Shown: positions 15,803-23,324 of the stretch, piece by piece
How the letters are laid out: the number at the start of each line of letters is the position of its first letter
Position numbering within the stretch: position 1 is the first letter of the stretch
Assembly (NCBI GenBank): GCA_036645575.1
Contig: JAVXNW010000009.1
Coordinates: 1-38,483 of the forward strand
Length of the DNA: 38,483 bases
Source: JAVXNW01 sp036645575
GTDB taxonomy: Bacteria > Bacillota > Clostridia > Christensenellales > Aristaeellaceae
Direction of reading: 5' to 3'
Translations under genes and position numbers: made by a program
Notes under the pieces: model-generated
Told to the model about the DNA's origin: nothing
What the model saw: the letters and a program-made list of their open reading frames with translations, nothing else
Database searches by the model: none

Positions 15803-15846
15803 AGGCCTCGAAGCCCGGAATGATCCGGACTTCGGGGCCTTTTTCT
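15803..15846 (+). terminator. Strong rho-independent terminator
   Basis: AGGCCTCGAAGCCCGGA pairs with TCCGGACTTCGGGGCCT around ATGA, then TTTTCTTC. It lies 30 bases past the C69 peptidase stop. Confidence 0.92.
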
Positions 15847-15854
15847 TCGGATAA

Positions 15855-15883
15855 TTGACAACCGGCGAGGGGCGTGCTATAGT
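15855..15883 (+). promoter_or_regulatory. Promoter of the glycerate kinase operon
   Basis: Consensus TTGACA (15855-15860) and TATAGT (15878-15883) with a 17-base spacer, about 40 bases before the start codon. Confidence 0.82.
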
Positions 15884-15925
15884 TTAGCGGACGCGTGAAC
15901 AAAGGACATTGGCAGAAACGGGGGA

Positions 15926-17077
15926 ATGCGCGTGAAGCTTTTGCTGGCACCCGATTCGTTTAAGGGGTCGCTTCGCGCGGCGCGGGCGGCGGCGCTGATG
16001 GAGGACGCGGCGCGGCGCGTATTTCCCGAGGTGCAATGCGTGCTTGCGCCGATCGCCGACGGGGGTGAGGGGACGGTCGAGGCGCTATCAAGCGGGTGCG
16101 GGGTGCGCACGCATTGGGTGACCGGGCCACTTGGCGCGCCGGTCGAGGCTATGTATGCCTGCCTTGCGGATGGGCGCACGTATGTGCTTGAGATGGCGCA
16201 GGCCAGCGGGCTTTTGCAAGCGGGCGACGTGCGCGATCCGCTGCGCGCGACCAGCCGGGGCACGGGCGAATTGATCGCGCACGCAATCGCCGAAGGCGCG
16301 CAGCACCTGCTGATCGGCCTTGGCGGAAGCGCCACCAACGACGGCGGCATGGGGATGCTCGCGGCGCTGGGCGCGCGGTTCTGGGACGCCTCAGGTCGCC
16401 TTCTCGCAGGATGCGGAGAGGACCTAGAGAAGGTGTGCGAAGCCGACCTGTCGGGGCTTCCCAAGGCGGCGATCACCGTGATCAGCGACGTGAGCAATCT
16501 GCTGCTGGGCGAGGCGGGCGCGACGAGGATCTATGGGCCGCAAAAGGGCGCGACGGGAAACGTGGGTGAGCGGCTGGAAAAAGGCATGGCGCACTACGCG
16601 CGCGTATTGTCGGAAATTGTCGGAAAGGACATCGCGGCCTTTCCGGGCGCGGGCGCGGCGGGCGGCATGGGCGCGGCGTTGGGCGGCGTGCTGGGCGCAA
16701 AGCTCCGCCCCGGCATCGAGGCGGTGCTGGACGCGATCGGCTTTGACGCGCTGCTCGCTGGGTGCGATCTGGTCGTGACCGGCGAGGGGCAGATGGACGC
16801 GCAGTCGGTATGCTATGGAAAGGCCCCGACCGGCGTGGCGCGCCGGTGCGCGAAGAACGGCGTGCCGGTCATTGCGCTGGTCGGCGGCATGGGGCCGGGC
16901 GCAATGGCCTATTTAGACGAGGGCGCGTGCTCGATCATGACGGCGGTGAACGCGCCGATGCCGGCGGAGCGCGCCATGCGGGACGCCGAGGCGCTGCTCT
17001 TTGAGGCGGCCGAGCGCATGTTTCGGATGGTGAAGATGGGGATGGATATCGCGGTGGGCGCAAAGGGTGCGCGATAA
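15926..17077 (+). CDS. Glycerate kinase (GlxK/GarK family)
   Basis: 383 aa from ATG 15926 behind GGGGGA, the standard length. Family hallmarks are APDSFKGSL near the N-terminus, IADGGEGT, LGGSATNDGG in the middle and TGEGQMD near the C-terminus. It phosphorylates D-glycerate with ATP to 2-phosphoglycerate, feeding glycolysis. It is the first gene of a tight operon with an HpaI-family protein and a hydroxyacid dehydrogenase. A pathway that delivers glycerate from hydroxypyruvate or a related C3 acid is therefore likely (inference). Confidence 0.92.
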   Translation: MRVKLLLAPDSFKGSLRAARAAALMEDAARRVFPEVQCVLAPIADGGEGTVEALSSGCGVRTHWVTGPLGAPVEAMYACLADGRTYVLEMAQASGLLQAGDVRDPLRATSRGTGELIAHAIAEGAQHLLIGLGGSATNDGGMGMLAALGARFWDASGRLLAGCGEDLEKVCEADLSGLPKAAITVISDVSNLLLGEAGATRIYGPQKGATGNVGERLEKGMAHYARVLSEIVGKDIAAFPGAGAAGGMGAALGGVLGAKLRPGIEAVLDAIGFDALLAGCDLVVTGEGQMDAQSVCYGKAPTGVARRCAKNGVPVIALVGGMGPGAMAYLDEGACSIMTAVNAPMPAERAMRDAEALLFEAAERMFRMVKMGMDIAVGAKGAR

Positions 17078-17099
17078 AAAAGTGCGGAGGGACGAAACG

Positions 17100-17897
17100 A
17101 TGATGAACGAGAACAAATTGCGCAGGTTGCTTAGAACGGGAAAGCCTTCCTGCGCGACGCGCCTGTCGAGCACGTGGCCGTTTATGACCGAATTGGTCGG
17201 GCGCAGCGGCAATTTTGACTATGTGGAGTTTCTGGGCGAGTACGCGCCCTTTTCGCAGTTGGACCTTGAGAACTTGGCCCGCGCGGCCGAACTGCATGAC
17301 ATGGGCACGATGATCAAGCTGGACTTTCAGCACCGCGGGTACGCGGCGCAGCGCGCGATCTCTTCGGGCTTTCAGGCGATCAACTTCACCGACCACCGCA
17401 CGGCCGACGACGTGCGCGAGAGCGTGCGCATGACGATGCCCGAGACGCCCGAGGACGGCGGGTGCTTTGGCTATCCGAACCGCCGCTACATCAGCTGCAC
17501 GCCCTACATAGACCAGATGGCGCACGCGGCGCGACTGCGGGAAGTGGTTCGCTGCTTCATGATCGAAAAAAAGCAGGCGCTTGACAACATCGAGGCGATC
17601 TGCCAGGTGCCGGGCGTGGACATGGTGCAGTTTGGCCCGTCTGACTTCAGCATGAGCTGCGGGCATGACAAGCGCGATCACCTGGCGGCGTGCCGGGCGG
17701 CCGAGCGCCAGATGATCGAAGTGGCGCTTCGCTATGGCGTTCAGCCGCGCTGCGAGATACATTGCGCCCAGGATGCGGCGTATTATATCGCGCTGGGCGT
17801 CAAGCATTTCTGCTTGGGCGACGAGACCGATACGCTGCGCAAGTTCCTTTCGGGCGAGGGTGGCGCCATGCGCGCCCTTGCGGATACGCTGGAATAG
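17100..17897 (+). CDS. HpaI/HpcH-family aldolase-like protein with altered active site
   Basis: ATG 17100 follows GGAGGGACG and starts 22 bases past the kinase stop; 265 aa. The TIM-barrel family pattern is clear. The metal ligands are kept: Glu156 in MIEKKQALDNI and Asp182 in FGPSDFS. The catalytic His of the usual GEH motif is Tyr48 (LGEYAP), and the substrate Arg of the next strand is Lys73 (MIKLD). Classical members cleave 2-keto-3-deoxy acids to pyruvate plus an aldehyde. With these changes the chemistry may differ, so I would not name a substrate. The context of glycerate kinase and a 2-hydroxyacid dehydrogenase suggests sugar-acid or C3 metabolism. Confidence 0.8.
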   Translation: MMNENKLRRLLRTGKPSCATRLSSTWPFMTELVGRSGNFDYVEFLGEYAPFSQLDLENLARAAELHDMGTMIKLDFQHRGYAAQRAISSGFQAINFTDHRTADDVRESVRMTMPETPEDGGCFGYPNRRYISCTPYIDQMAHAARLREVVRCFMIEKKQALDNIEAICQVPGVDMVQFGPSDFSMSCGHDKRDHLAACRAAERQMIEVALRYGVQPRCEIHCAQDAAYYIALGVKHFCLGDETDTLRKFLSGEGGAMRALADTLE

Positions 17898-17913
17898 GAG
17901 AATAAGAGTCCAT

Positions 17914-18870
17914 ATGAGGATTGTAATACTGGATGGCCGCGCGGTCAATCCCGGCGACATCGGCTGGGACGAGATCGCGCAGATGGGGAAATTGTGCCTG
18001 TATGACACGACGCGGCCGGAAGACGTGGCCGAGCGGATCGGGGACGCCGAGGCGGTCTTTACCAACAAGTCGCTGATCACGCGCGAGGTGCTGACGGCGT
18101 GTCCGCGCTTGCGCTTTGTGGGCGTGCTGGCGACCGGATACAACGTGGTGGACGTCGCCGCGGCGCGCGAAAAGGGCGTTGTGGTCGCCAATGTGCCGGG
18201 CTACTCGACCGAGGCGGTCGCGCAGTTCGCGCTGGCGCTGCTGCTTGAAATATGCTGCCATGTGGGGCTGCATTCGGAGCAGGTGCACGCGGGACGCTGG
18301 GAAAAGTGCGCGGATTTCTGCTTCTGGGACAAACCCCTGATCGAACTTGCGGGCAAGACCATGGGCATCATCGGCTTTGGCCGCATTGGGCAGGCGACCG
18401 GGATGCTGGCGCGGGCGCTCGGCATGCGCGTCATGGCCTACAGCCGCTCCGTGCGCCCCGAAGGGCAGGCGATCGCGGAATATGTGGATGGGGTGGATGC
18501 GCTCTATCGCGCGTCGGACGTGATCGCGCTGCACTGCCCGCTGACAAGCGAGACGCGGGGCATGATCAATCGAGATTCGATTGCGAAGATGAAGGATGGT
18601 GTGATTGTGCTCAACAACAGCCGGGGTCAACTGATCGTCGAACAGGATCTGGCGGATGCGCTCGCCTCGGGCAAGGTGTACGCGGCGGGGCTGGACGTGG
18701 TTTCGTCCGAGCCAATTCAGGGGGACAATCCGCTCTTGTCCGCGCCCAATTGCCTGATTACGCCGCACATCAGCTGGGCGCCCAAGGAGACCCGGGTGCG
18801 CTTGATCGCGCTGGCGGCAAAAAACCTGGAAGCGTTCCTGCGCGGCGAGCGCCTGAACGTGGTGTCGTGA
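17914..18870 (+). CDS. D-2-hydroxyacid dehydrogenase, probably hydroxypyruvate/glycerate type
   Basis: ATG 17914 is preceded by AGGAGAATAAG; 318 aa. It shows the Rossmann motif GFGRIG (154-159) and the catalytic triad Arg237 (NNSRG), Glu266 (SSEP) and His285 in TPHISWAP, a form typical of glycerate dehydrogenases. Strand beta2 ends YSRS instead of an acidic residue, which would allow NADPH (inference). The likely reaction is reduction of hydroxypyruvate to D-glycerate, or the reverse, matching the glycerate kinase in the same operon. The stop codon overlaps the next start (TGATG), so translation is coupled. Confidence 0.88.
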   Translation: MRIVILDGRAVNPGDIGWDEIAQMGKLCLYDTTRPEDVAERIGDAEAVFTNKSLITREVLTACPRLRFVGVLATGYNVVDVAAAREKGVVVANVPGYSTEAVAQFALALLLEICCHVGLHSEQVHAGRWEKCADFCFWDKPLIELAGKTMGIIGFGRIGQATGMLARALGMRVMAYSRSVRPEGQAIAEYVDGVDALYRASDVIALHCPLTSETRGMINRDSIAKMKDGVIVLNNSRGQLIVEQDLADALASGKVYAAGLDVVSSEPIQGDNPLLSAPNCLITPHISWAPKETRVRLIALAAKNLEAFLRGERLNVVS

Positions 18871-19298
18871 TGAAGATATTGATCGATGCGGACGGGTGCC
18901 CGGTGGTGGATCAGTGCATTCAGACGGGGCGCGAGGTGGTGCTCGTGTGCGACAGCGCGCACTGGTTTGAGCGCGAGGGCGCAAAGACGGTCATCGTATC
19001 GACTGGGCCCGACAGCGCCGACTTTGCGCTGGTCAATCTGGCCAAGAAGGGCGATCTGGTCGTGACGCAGGACTACGGCTTGGCCGCGATGTGTTTGGCC
19101 AAGCGCACGCGCGTGCTCAATCAGGACGGCATGGAATACACGGATGACAACATCGAGGCGCTGCTGCTCTCGCGGCACACGTCGCGCAAGATCCGGCGCG
19201 CGGGCGGCCGCCTCAAAGGGCCGCCCAAGCGGACGGCCAAGCAGGACGCGGACTTTATCGAGGCGCTGAACAAGGTGCTAGTCGAGGCCGGCGAATAG
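18870..19298 (+). CDS. YaiI/YqxD family protein (UPF0178, DUF188)
   Basis: 142 aa, ATG overlapping the stop of the dehydrogenase by one base. It starts MKILIDADGCPVVDQC and carries VTQDYGLAAM and a basic C-terminal part with KGPPKRTAKQDADF. All are hallmarks of UPF0178. The acidic residues Asp6/Asp8 and Asp of TQDYG resemble the metal site of PIN/NYN-type nucleases, which the family is thought to resemble. No function is known. Its translational coupling to metabolic genes may only reflect operon packing. Confidence 0.88.
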   Translation: MKILIDADGCPVVDQCIQTGREVVLVCDSAHWFEREGAKTVIVSTGPDSADFALVNLAKKGDLVVTQDYGLAAMCLAKRTRVLNQDGMEYTDDNIEALLLSRHTSRKIRRAGGRLKGPPKRTAKQDADFIEALNKVLVEAGE

Positions 19299-19392
19299 GC
19301 GGGCGAACTTACTTGGCAGCGCCTGCGCTGCTGGGCGAGGCTAGGCGAACTGCGCGGCGAGGCGAGCGAACGAAAGGAGGGGAGGCGTGCGT

Positions 19393-19614
19393 ATGAAGAT
19401 GAGGCCGGTTTCAAAAAAGGTCAAGTTGGCGGTGGGCATTGTGCTGGTCGCGGCCTATGTCGCGGGGCTGGTCGCGATGTTTATGGTGTCCATGAACATG
19501 GGAATGCTGCTGTGGATCATCTCGACGGTGGGCGGCGCGGGGTTTCTGTATTACAACAGAAAATGCGAAGAAGCGAACGCCGATGGGGAACAGCCCGAGG
19601 ATAAGGCCGAATAA
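19393..19614 (+). CDS. Small two-helix membrane protein
   Basis: About 73 aa from ATG 19393, with AAAGGAGGGGAGG upstream; a GTG at 19387 is an alternative start. Two hydrophobic helices (about 12-32 and 36-54) join a basic N-terminus to an acidic tail (CEEANADGEQPEDKAE), so both ends are probably cytoplasmic. No family is recognised. It follows the UPF0178 gene by about 95 bases. That gap is GC-rich and holds a GCAGCG/CGCTGC hairpin without a T-tract. Confidence 0.65.
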   Translation: MKMRPVSKKVKLAVGIVLVAAYVAGLVAMFMVSMNMGMLLWIISTVGGAGFLYYNRKCEEANADGEQPEDKAE

Positions 19615-19667
19615 AGGGGCTGTTGCACAAACGCGGTTTTTCAGCGTGCGCTTAGGCAACAACAATC

Positions 19668-19702
19668 ATCCGCTTCCAAGTAGTCCTTGAAAGCGGATTT
19701 TT
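19668..19702 (+). terminator. Rho-independent terminator between convergent genes
   Basis: ATCCGCTTCCA (19668-19678) pairs with TTGAAAGCGGAT (one mismatch) and leads into a six-T tract. It closes the glycerate kinase operon and the small membrane protein gene. Confidence 0.85.
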
Positions 19703-19754
19703 TGTGCGGTTTTGCTGCTACTGGACGTTGCGCAACCGCCCAATTTGTTGGGCG

Positions 19755-20273
19755 TCAGGCGGCTACTTTGGCGCGGCGCAGCGCGAGGATGAGCAGCGGG
19801 ATCAGGATCAGCTGAATGAGAATGCCGGGCAGCGCCGTGACGAACGAGGCGGTCAGCCACAATTGCAGGCCATATTGCCCTGCGCGAAAGATCAGCGCGT
19901 TGATGAGCCCATAGACCACGCGGCCGATCAACATGGCGGAGACGAGCGGCACGTAGAGGTTGAGCGCCCGGTTTTTAAAGTGGAGCGCCTGCGAGAGGAT
20001 GCCCGCGATCAGGCCGTAGGCCGCCAGCTCGCACAGCATACTGGGCAGATAGGCCATCGGCGGCATGCCGGTCAAGAGGCTGGACAAGAGCGGCGCGAGC
20101 AGCCCGCAGGCCAGCCCAAAGGGCCAGCCGCACACGAGGCCGCACAAGAGCACCGGTATGTGCATGGGCAGAAAGACGCTGCCCGCATTGGGGATGGCGT
20201 GAAAGGCCATCGGAAGCACCACGCCAAGCGCCACGCACACGGCGGTCAGCACGATTTTTTTGGTTTTGAACAT
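19755..20273 (-). CDS. ECF-transporter-like S component (membrane)
   Basis: 172 aa, ATG at 20273 behind AGGAGGATTTTTTTC. Five to six hydrophobic helices; the sequence begins with a basic FKTKKIVLTAVCVALGVVLPMAFHAIP and has LPMHIPVLLCGLVCGWPFGLACGLLAPLLS, an arrangement seen in substrate-binding S components of energy-coupling-factor vitamin transporters. The energising EcfA/EcfT genes are not in the window, as is usual for group II systems. The substrate cannot be told. It has its own promoter and a leader of about 115 bases that can fold over the ribosome binding site, suggesting ligand control. Confidence 0.75.
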   Translation of the reverse strand: MFKTKKIVLTAVCVALGVVLPMAFHAIPNAGSVFLPMHIPVLLCGLVCGWPFGLACGLLAPLLSSLLTGMPPMAYLPSMLCELAAYGLIAGILSQALHFKNRALNLYVPLVSAMLIGRVVYGLINALIFRAGQYGLQLWLTASFVTALPGILIQLILIPLLILALRRAKVAA

Positions 20274-20284
20274 GAAAAAATCCT

Positions 20285-20360
20285 CCTAAAATAAATTGAC
20301 AATGCTTCGCCTGTTTCAAACAGGCGGCGCGGCCTTCATGGCGGCGATCAATTTTTTAGG
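20285..20360 (-). promoter_or_regulatory. Structured leader, candidate riboswitch for the ECF S component
   Basis: In the mRNA, CCTAAAAAATTGA (20360-20348) pairs with TCAATTTATTTTAGG (20299-20285), 13 base pairs with a 2-base bulge, directly abutting the AGGAGG. The enclosed 48 bases include a GCCTGTTTGAAACAGGC hairpin and a GC-rich segment with GCCGCCATGAAGGC. Formation of the closing stem would hide part of the ribosome binding site. The motif was not recognised as TPP, FMN, cobalamin, THF or preQ1 class. Confidence 0.45.
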
Positions 20361-20398
20361 CAGGATTGCGCACAAGTCTTCATGACGTGTATAACCAT

Positions 20399-20427
20399 AT
20401 TATACAGACTCGGCGCGCCCTTGTAAA
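20399..20427 (-). promoter_or_regulatory. Promoter of the ECF S component gene
   Basis: On the minus strand TTTACA (20427-20422) and consensus TATAAT (20404-20399) with 17 bases between. It lies over the 3' end of the upstream gene. Confidence 0.75.
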
Positions 20428-20918
20428 GCAAAGTTTTGAGGGAGCAGTTCTTTGGGTACGACGCGGTAGGCGGGATGGTAGGCCGCGCGGTAGCCTTGGC
20501 TGTGGCTGACGGCCGGGCAGCCCGCCGCGCGATAGCGCGCGACCTCGCGCGCAAGCGCCGCGCTTTTTGCTGAAAGCAGCCGAAGCCCGGCGTCAAAGGC
20601 GGGCAAATCGGGCTGAATAAGGCGCGCGCCTTGGATAAACAGCGCGCCCAGCGCCTGAACCTGCGCAGGCGGGATGGCGCGCAGATGAACGCGGCACAGC
20701 CCGCCCGCGATCTCCTCGATGGGCGGCACATCATCGGGCGCGCCCAACGCGGGCAAGGCCGCATATTCGTCTTGCAGCCGTTTGAGACAGCCGGCCTGAT
20801 CGGAAATCATGTGCCCCGCGCCAAAACAGCTTTGATACAACAGCTTCAACCGGTCCCGCGCCGCCCAAAGCGGATAGCGGGCGTTGTGCTCAAGCAGCAC
20901 CTCGTCAAAAGATCGCAT
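20400..20918 (-). CDS. Conserved-looking protein of unknown function
   Basis: 172 aa from ATG 20918, weakly preceded by GGAGAGGGG. The frame is open further upstream, but that part is low-complexity and unlikely to be coding. The protein is soluble. It begins MRSFDEVLLEHNARYPLW and has striking segments LLYQSCFGAGHMISD, GGLCRVHLRAIP and HPAYRVVPKE that look conserved rather than random, with several His and Tyr residues. I do not recognise the family. Its stop abuts the promoter of the S component gene, which reads in the same direction. Confidence 0.6.
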   Translation of the reverse strand: MRSFDEVLLEHNARYPLWAARDRLKLLYQSCFGAGHMISDQAGCLKRLQDEYAALPALGAPDDVPPIEEIAGGLCRVHLRAIPPAQVQALGALFIQGARLIQPDLPAFDAGLRLLSAKSAALAREVARYRAAGCPAVSHSQGYRAAYHPAYRVVPKELLPQNFALQGRAESV

Positions 20919-21258
20919 CCCCAGACCCCTCTCCGCTGCGCGTCCCGCGCTTCTTATCGCCTGATAATTCGCTGCAACGCCCCCAATCCCTGCCATCCCG
21001 GCCGGAAAATTGCGCTCCATGCCCCCAAATTCACCCGAAGAAGCGCTTTGCGCTGCGGGGAGCGCCTTTTTGGCGGGAATTCGCCCATCGTCGCGCGGCA
21101 CGGGGACAAAAGGGGGAGGGGCGCAAAGGCCGGAACCGGAATAAAATGAAGGGTGCCGCCTTCGCAGCGGCGCGCGATGGGGGCGGAAGGCCCCATGCGG
21201 TCGCGGGCGGCAGGGGTGCTTGAAGCGCCCAATAAAGCTAGGTGAAAGGGACGGAAAC
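20919..21258. other. Intergenic region without a supported gene
   Basis: Between two divergent genes; very GC-rich, with long frames only of low-complexity shadow type. No convincing -35/-10 pair or terminator was found. Confidence 0.5.
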
Positions 21259-21702
21259 ATGAAAATTATTGGACGAAACAGGGTGGTGGCGCTGCTTGTG
21301 GCGCTGCTTGTGGCGCTGTGGGGGCTGGGCGTGGCCGTGCCCGCCATGGCGGCTTCGGAAGCCGCCGCCCCGGTGGCGATTGACCTGACTGCGATCATCA
21401 CGGCGCTGCTGGGCGTGCTGGCGACCCTTGTGACGGCATATGTGGTGCCGTGGCTGCGCGGAAAGATCGGCGAGGAGAATTACCGAAGGTCGCTTGCCAT
21501 GATCGAAACGCTGGTCAAGGCGGCCGAGCAACTTTACGGCGCGGGCAAGGGGCAAGAAAAACTGCAATATGTCAAAGGCGAGATGATCAAGCGCGGCATG
21601 ACGCTTGACGCGGACGCCATCGAAGCGGCGGTGTACGAGCTGAGCCGGGCCTTTGCGCCCAAGGTCGATGGGAAGCCTGACCCGGAAAACCCGTCCGCGT
21701 AG
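21259..21702 (+). CDS. Orphan LL-H-type phage holin-like protein
   Basis: 147 aa from ATG 21259 after GAAAGGGACGGA. A signal-like hydrophobic helix (about 8-30) contains a VALLVALLVAL run encoded by near-identical 12-base repeats. A second membrane helix (about 38-60) follows, then a soluble tail with NYRRSLAMIETLVKAAEQLYG, LQYVKGEMIKRG and DADAIEAAVYEL. This tail is the hallmark of LL-H family holins, which normally permeabilise the membrane for endolysin. No lysin, tail or other phage gene is nearby, so it may be a domesticated or stranded gene. Confidence 0.75.
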   Translation: MKIIGRNRVVALLVALLVALWGLGVAVPAMAASEAAAPVAIDLTAIITALLGVLATLVTAYVVPWLRGKIGEENYRRSLAMIETLVKAAEQLYGAGKGQEKLQYVKGEMIKRGMTLDADAIEAAVYELSRAFAPKVDGKPDPENPSA

Positions 21703-21801
21703 CCCGCGCAAGTTCGCCTCCTCGCGCATGGTGCAATCTCTTCCGCCATGCGCGATTGGTTAAACCGCGCGGCCAGTTCACCCATGCGCGCGTCCTCCCT
21801 C

Positions 21802-23136
21802 TCAGACCTTCATCACCGCGCGAAAGATGAATGTGCCCTGTCCGTGCAAGAGCATCATGCTGCCGTCCAGGTCCTCCAGCGTGCGCTGTACGCTGAGCAG
21901 ACCCAGCCCGAGCCCGGATTCGCGCTTGGCCGACACATAGCTGCCGTCCTGCTCGTGCAGACTTGCCTCGTCGCAGGTGTTTTGCACTTCGATCGTCAGG
22001 TTGTTCTCCTCCTGCTTGATCCGCACGCGCAGGAACCGTTCCATTTCCTTGGTGGCGCGCAAGGCGCCCTCCAGCGCATTTTGCAGGGGATTGCCCAGAA
22101 TTACGCACAGCTTGATCGGGAGCCCTGCGCGCGCGCTGATGTCCTGGCGACGCACCTGACAGTCCGCCGAAAAGGCGATGTCGGCTGCCGCGCAGGCCTC
22201 GCTATAGTGAACCAGCAGCGCGTCCAACTCGAGCACGGTGCAGAACTGTTGCGCGCCGGTGCGTTTCATCTGGGTGCCGAGATGGTGCAGGTAGTTCGCA
22301 AGTTCCGTCGTTTCGCCGCTGGAGAGCAGCGCGCCGATCACGTTCAGGTGGTGGCACATGTCGTGGTTCAGTACGCGCGTGGTCTGAATCTGGTCGGTCA
22401 TGCGCGTGTAGTACTGTTCTGAAAGCTGGAGTTGCTCGCTTAGACGGCGGTTTTCTTCCCGCGTGTGCACGTCGCGCGCGACATAGCGCATGGACAAAAA
22501 GGAGACGGTATAGCCGGCAAAGATCACCCAGACGGCGAGGATCAGCTTCATGCCTTCAAAGAAGGAGAGCGCCGGGCTGTCCGCAAAGACGTCAAAGAGT
22601 AGCAGGATGGTGATGTAGCTGACCGCGGAGTAGAGCGCCATGACGGTTCCGCTGCGCGACCCGGCCGAGACCGTCTCCTGCACGATGGGTTTGATGATGC
22701 GGGCAAAGACCAGGCAAAAGGCGGCCAGCAGAACCAAATAGAGCCCGATAAAGAGGCCGTCGGGCGAAATGGGCAGATAGGGGCAAACCATCAGTTGCAA
22801 CGCGCGCGCGAGCAGGATGATCAGGTACATCGTGCAATCCACAAAAAAGTAGATGAACACGCGCTGCGGAATGCTCTGGTTGTAAAAAATGTACACATAG
22901 ACAAATATCCCCGAAAAGCCCGCAAACATCGAGTGGCGTTGCTGCGTGAACGCGGGCAGGGCCGCCTCCAAGATATCCGCCAGTATCCCGCAAACGATGA
23001 TGGCCAGCGACCACGCGATGATAATTTGCCAGCGCTTGCGCGGCGAATGGAACATGGCGTGCGCCATCCAGATGCCGACGACCGAGAAGAGCACATCCGG
23101 TATGGTGCGCGAAAGTTCGCTCATTGGATAAATCAT
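21802..23136 (-). CDS. GHKL-type sensor histidine kinase (AgrC-like)
   Basis: 444 aa from ATG 23136, behind GGAGGGGGTG. Six or so membrane helices occupy residues 1-215, followed by a coiled linker and the GHKL kinase core. The phospho-acceptor region is LNHDMCHHLNVIGALL, the N-box is NPLQNALEGA and the G-box is GLGLLSVQRTLEDLDG. This is the AgrC/ComD-like group, often sensing peptides. Its partner LytTR regulator is divergent, not cotranscribed. No agrB/agrD-like genes were seen nearby, so the signal is unknown. Confidence 0.9.
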   Translation of the reverse strand: MIYPMSELSRTIPDVLFSVVGIWMAHAMFHSPRKRWQIIIAWSLAIIVCGILADILEAALPAFTQQRHSMFAGFSGIFVYVYIFYNQSIPQRVFIYFFVDCTMYLIILLARALQLMVCPYLPISPDGLFIGLYLVLLAAFCLVFARIIKPIVQETVSAGSRSGTVMALYSAVSYITILLLFDVFADSPALSFFEGMKLILAVWVIFAGYTVSFLSMRYVARDVHTREENRRLSEQLQLSEQYYTRMTDQIQTTRVLNHDMCHHLNVIGALLSSGETTELANYLHHLGTQMKRTGAQQFCTVLELDALLVHYSEACAAADIAFSADCQVRRQDISARAGLPIKLCVILGNPLQNALEGALRATKEMERFLRVRIKQEENNLTIEVQNTCDEASLHEQDGSYVSAKRESGLGLGLLSVQRTLEDLDGSMMLLHGQGTFIFRAVMKV

Positions 23137-23201
23137 GAAAGCACCCCCTCCGGCTATTTTCATCGATTTGGGTGAATTTGTCAATGTCGTTTGGTAACAA
23201 A

Positions 23202-23230
23202 TTGCGTGGGCTTTAAAAATGTGGTATAAT
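23202..23230 (+). promoter_or_regulatory. Extended -10 promoter of the LytTR regulator gene
   Basis: TTGCGT (23202-23207), 17 bases, then TATAAT (23225-23230) preceded by TGG, an extended -10. The oppositely directed kinase gene lies 65 bases upstream, so the two promoters share this region. Confidence 0.75.
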
Positions 23231-23324
23231 TAGTTGCCATTCACGCATGGCTTCGACAATCGCCCACGGGCGCGGCCTGGAAATAGGGGCGCTTCCCGAG
23301 ATAAATGAGTGGGGAGGGGATTGC

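Noticed and set aside
16935..18984. Two long minus-strand frames opposite the glycerate kinase operon
   Set aside because: They mirror codon bias of well-identified plus-strand enzymes; composition is Arg/Ala/His-rich without motifs.
20919..21401. Upstream extension of the unidentified minus-strand protein to 333 aa
   Set aside because: The extra N-terminus is Ala/Ser/Pro/Arg low-complexity and overlaps the divergent holin gene. A natural start at 20918 fits better.
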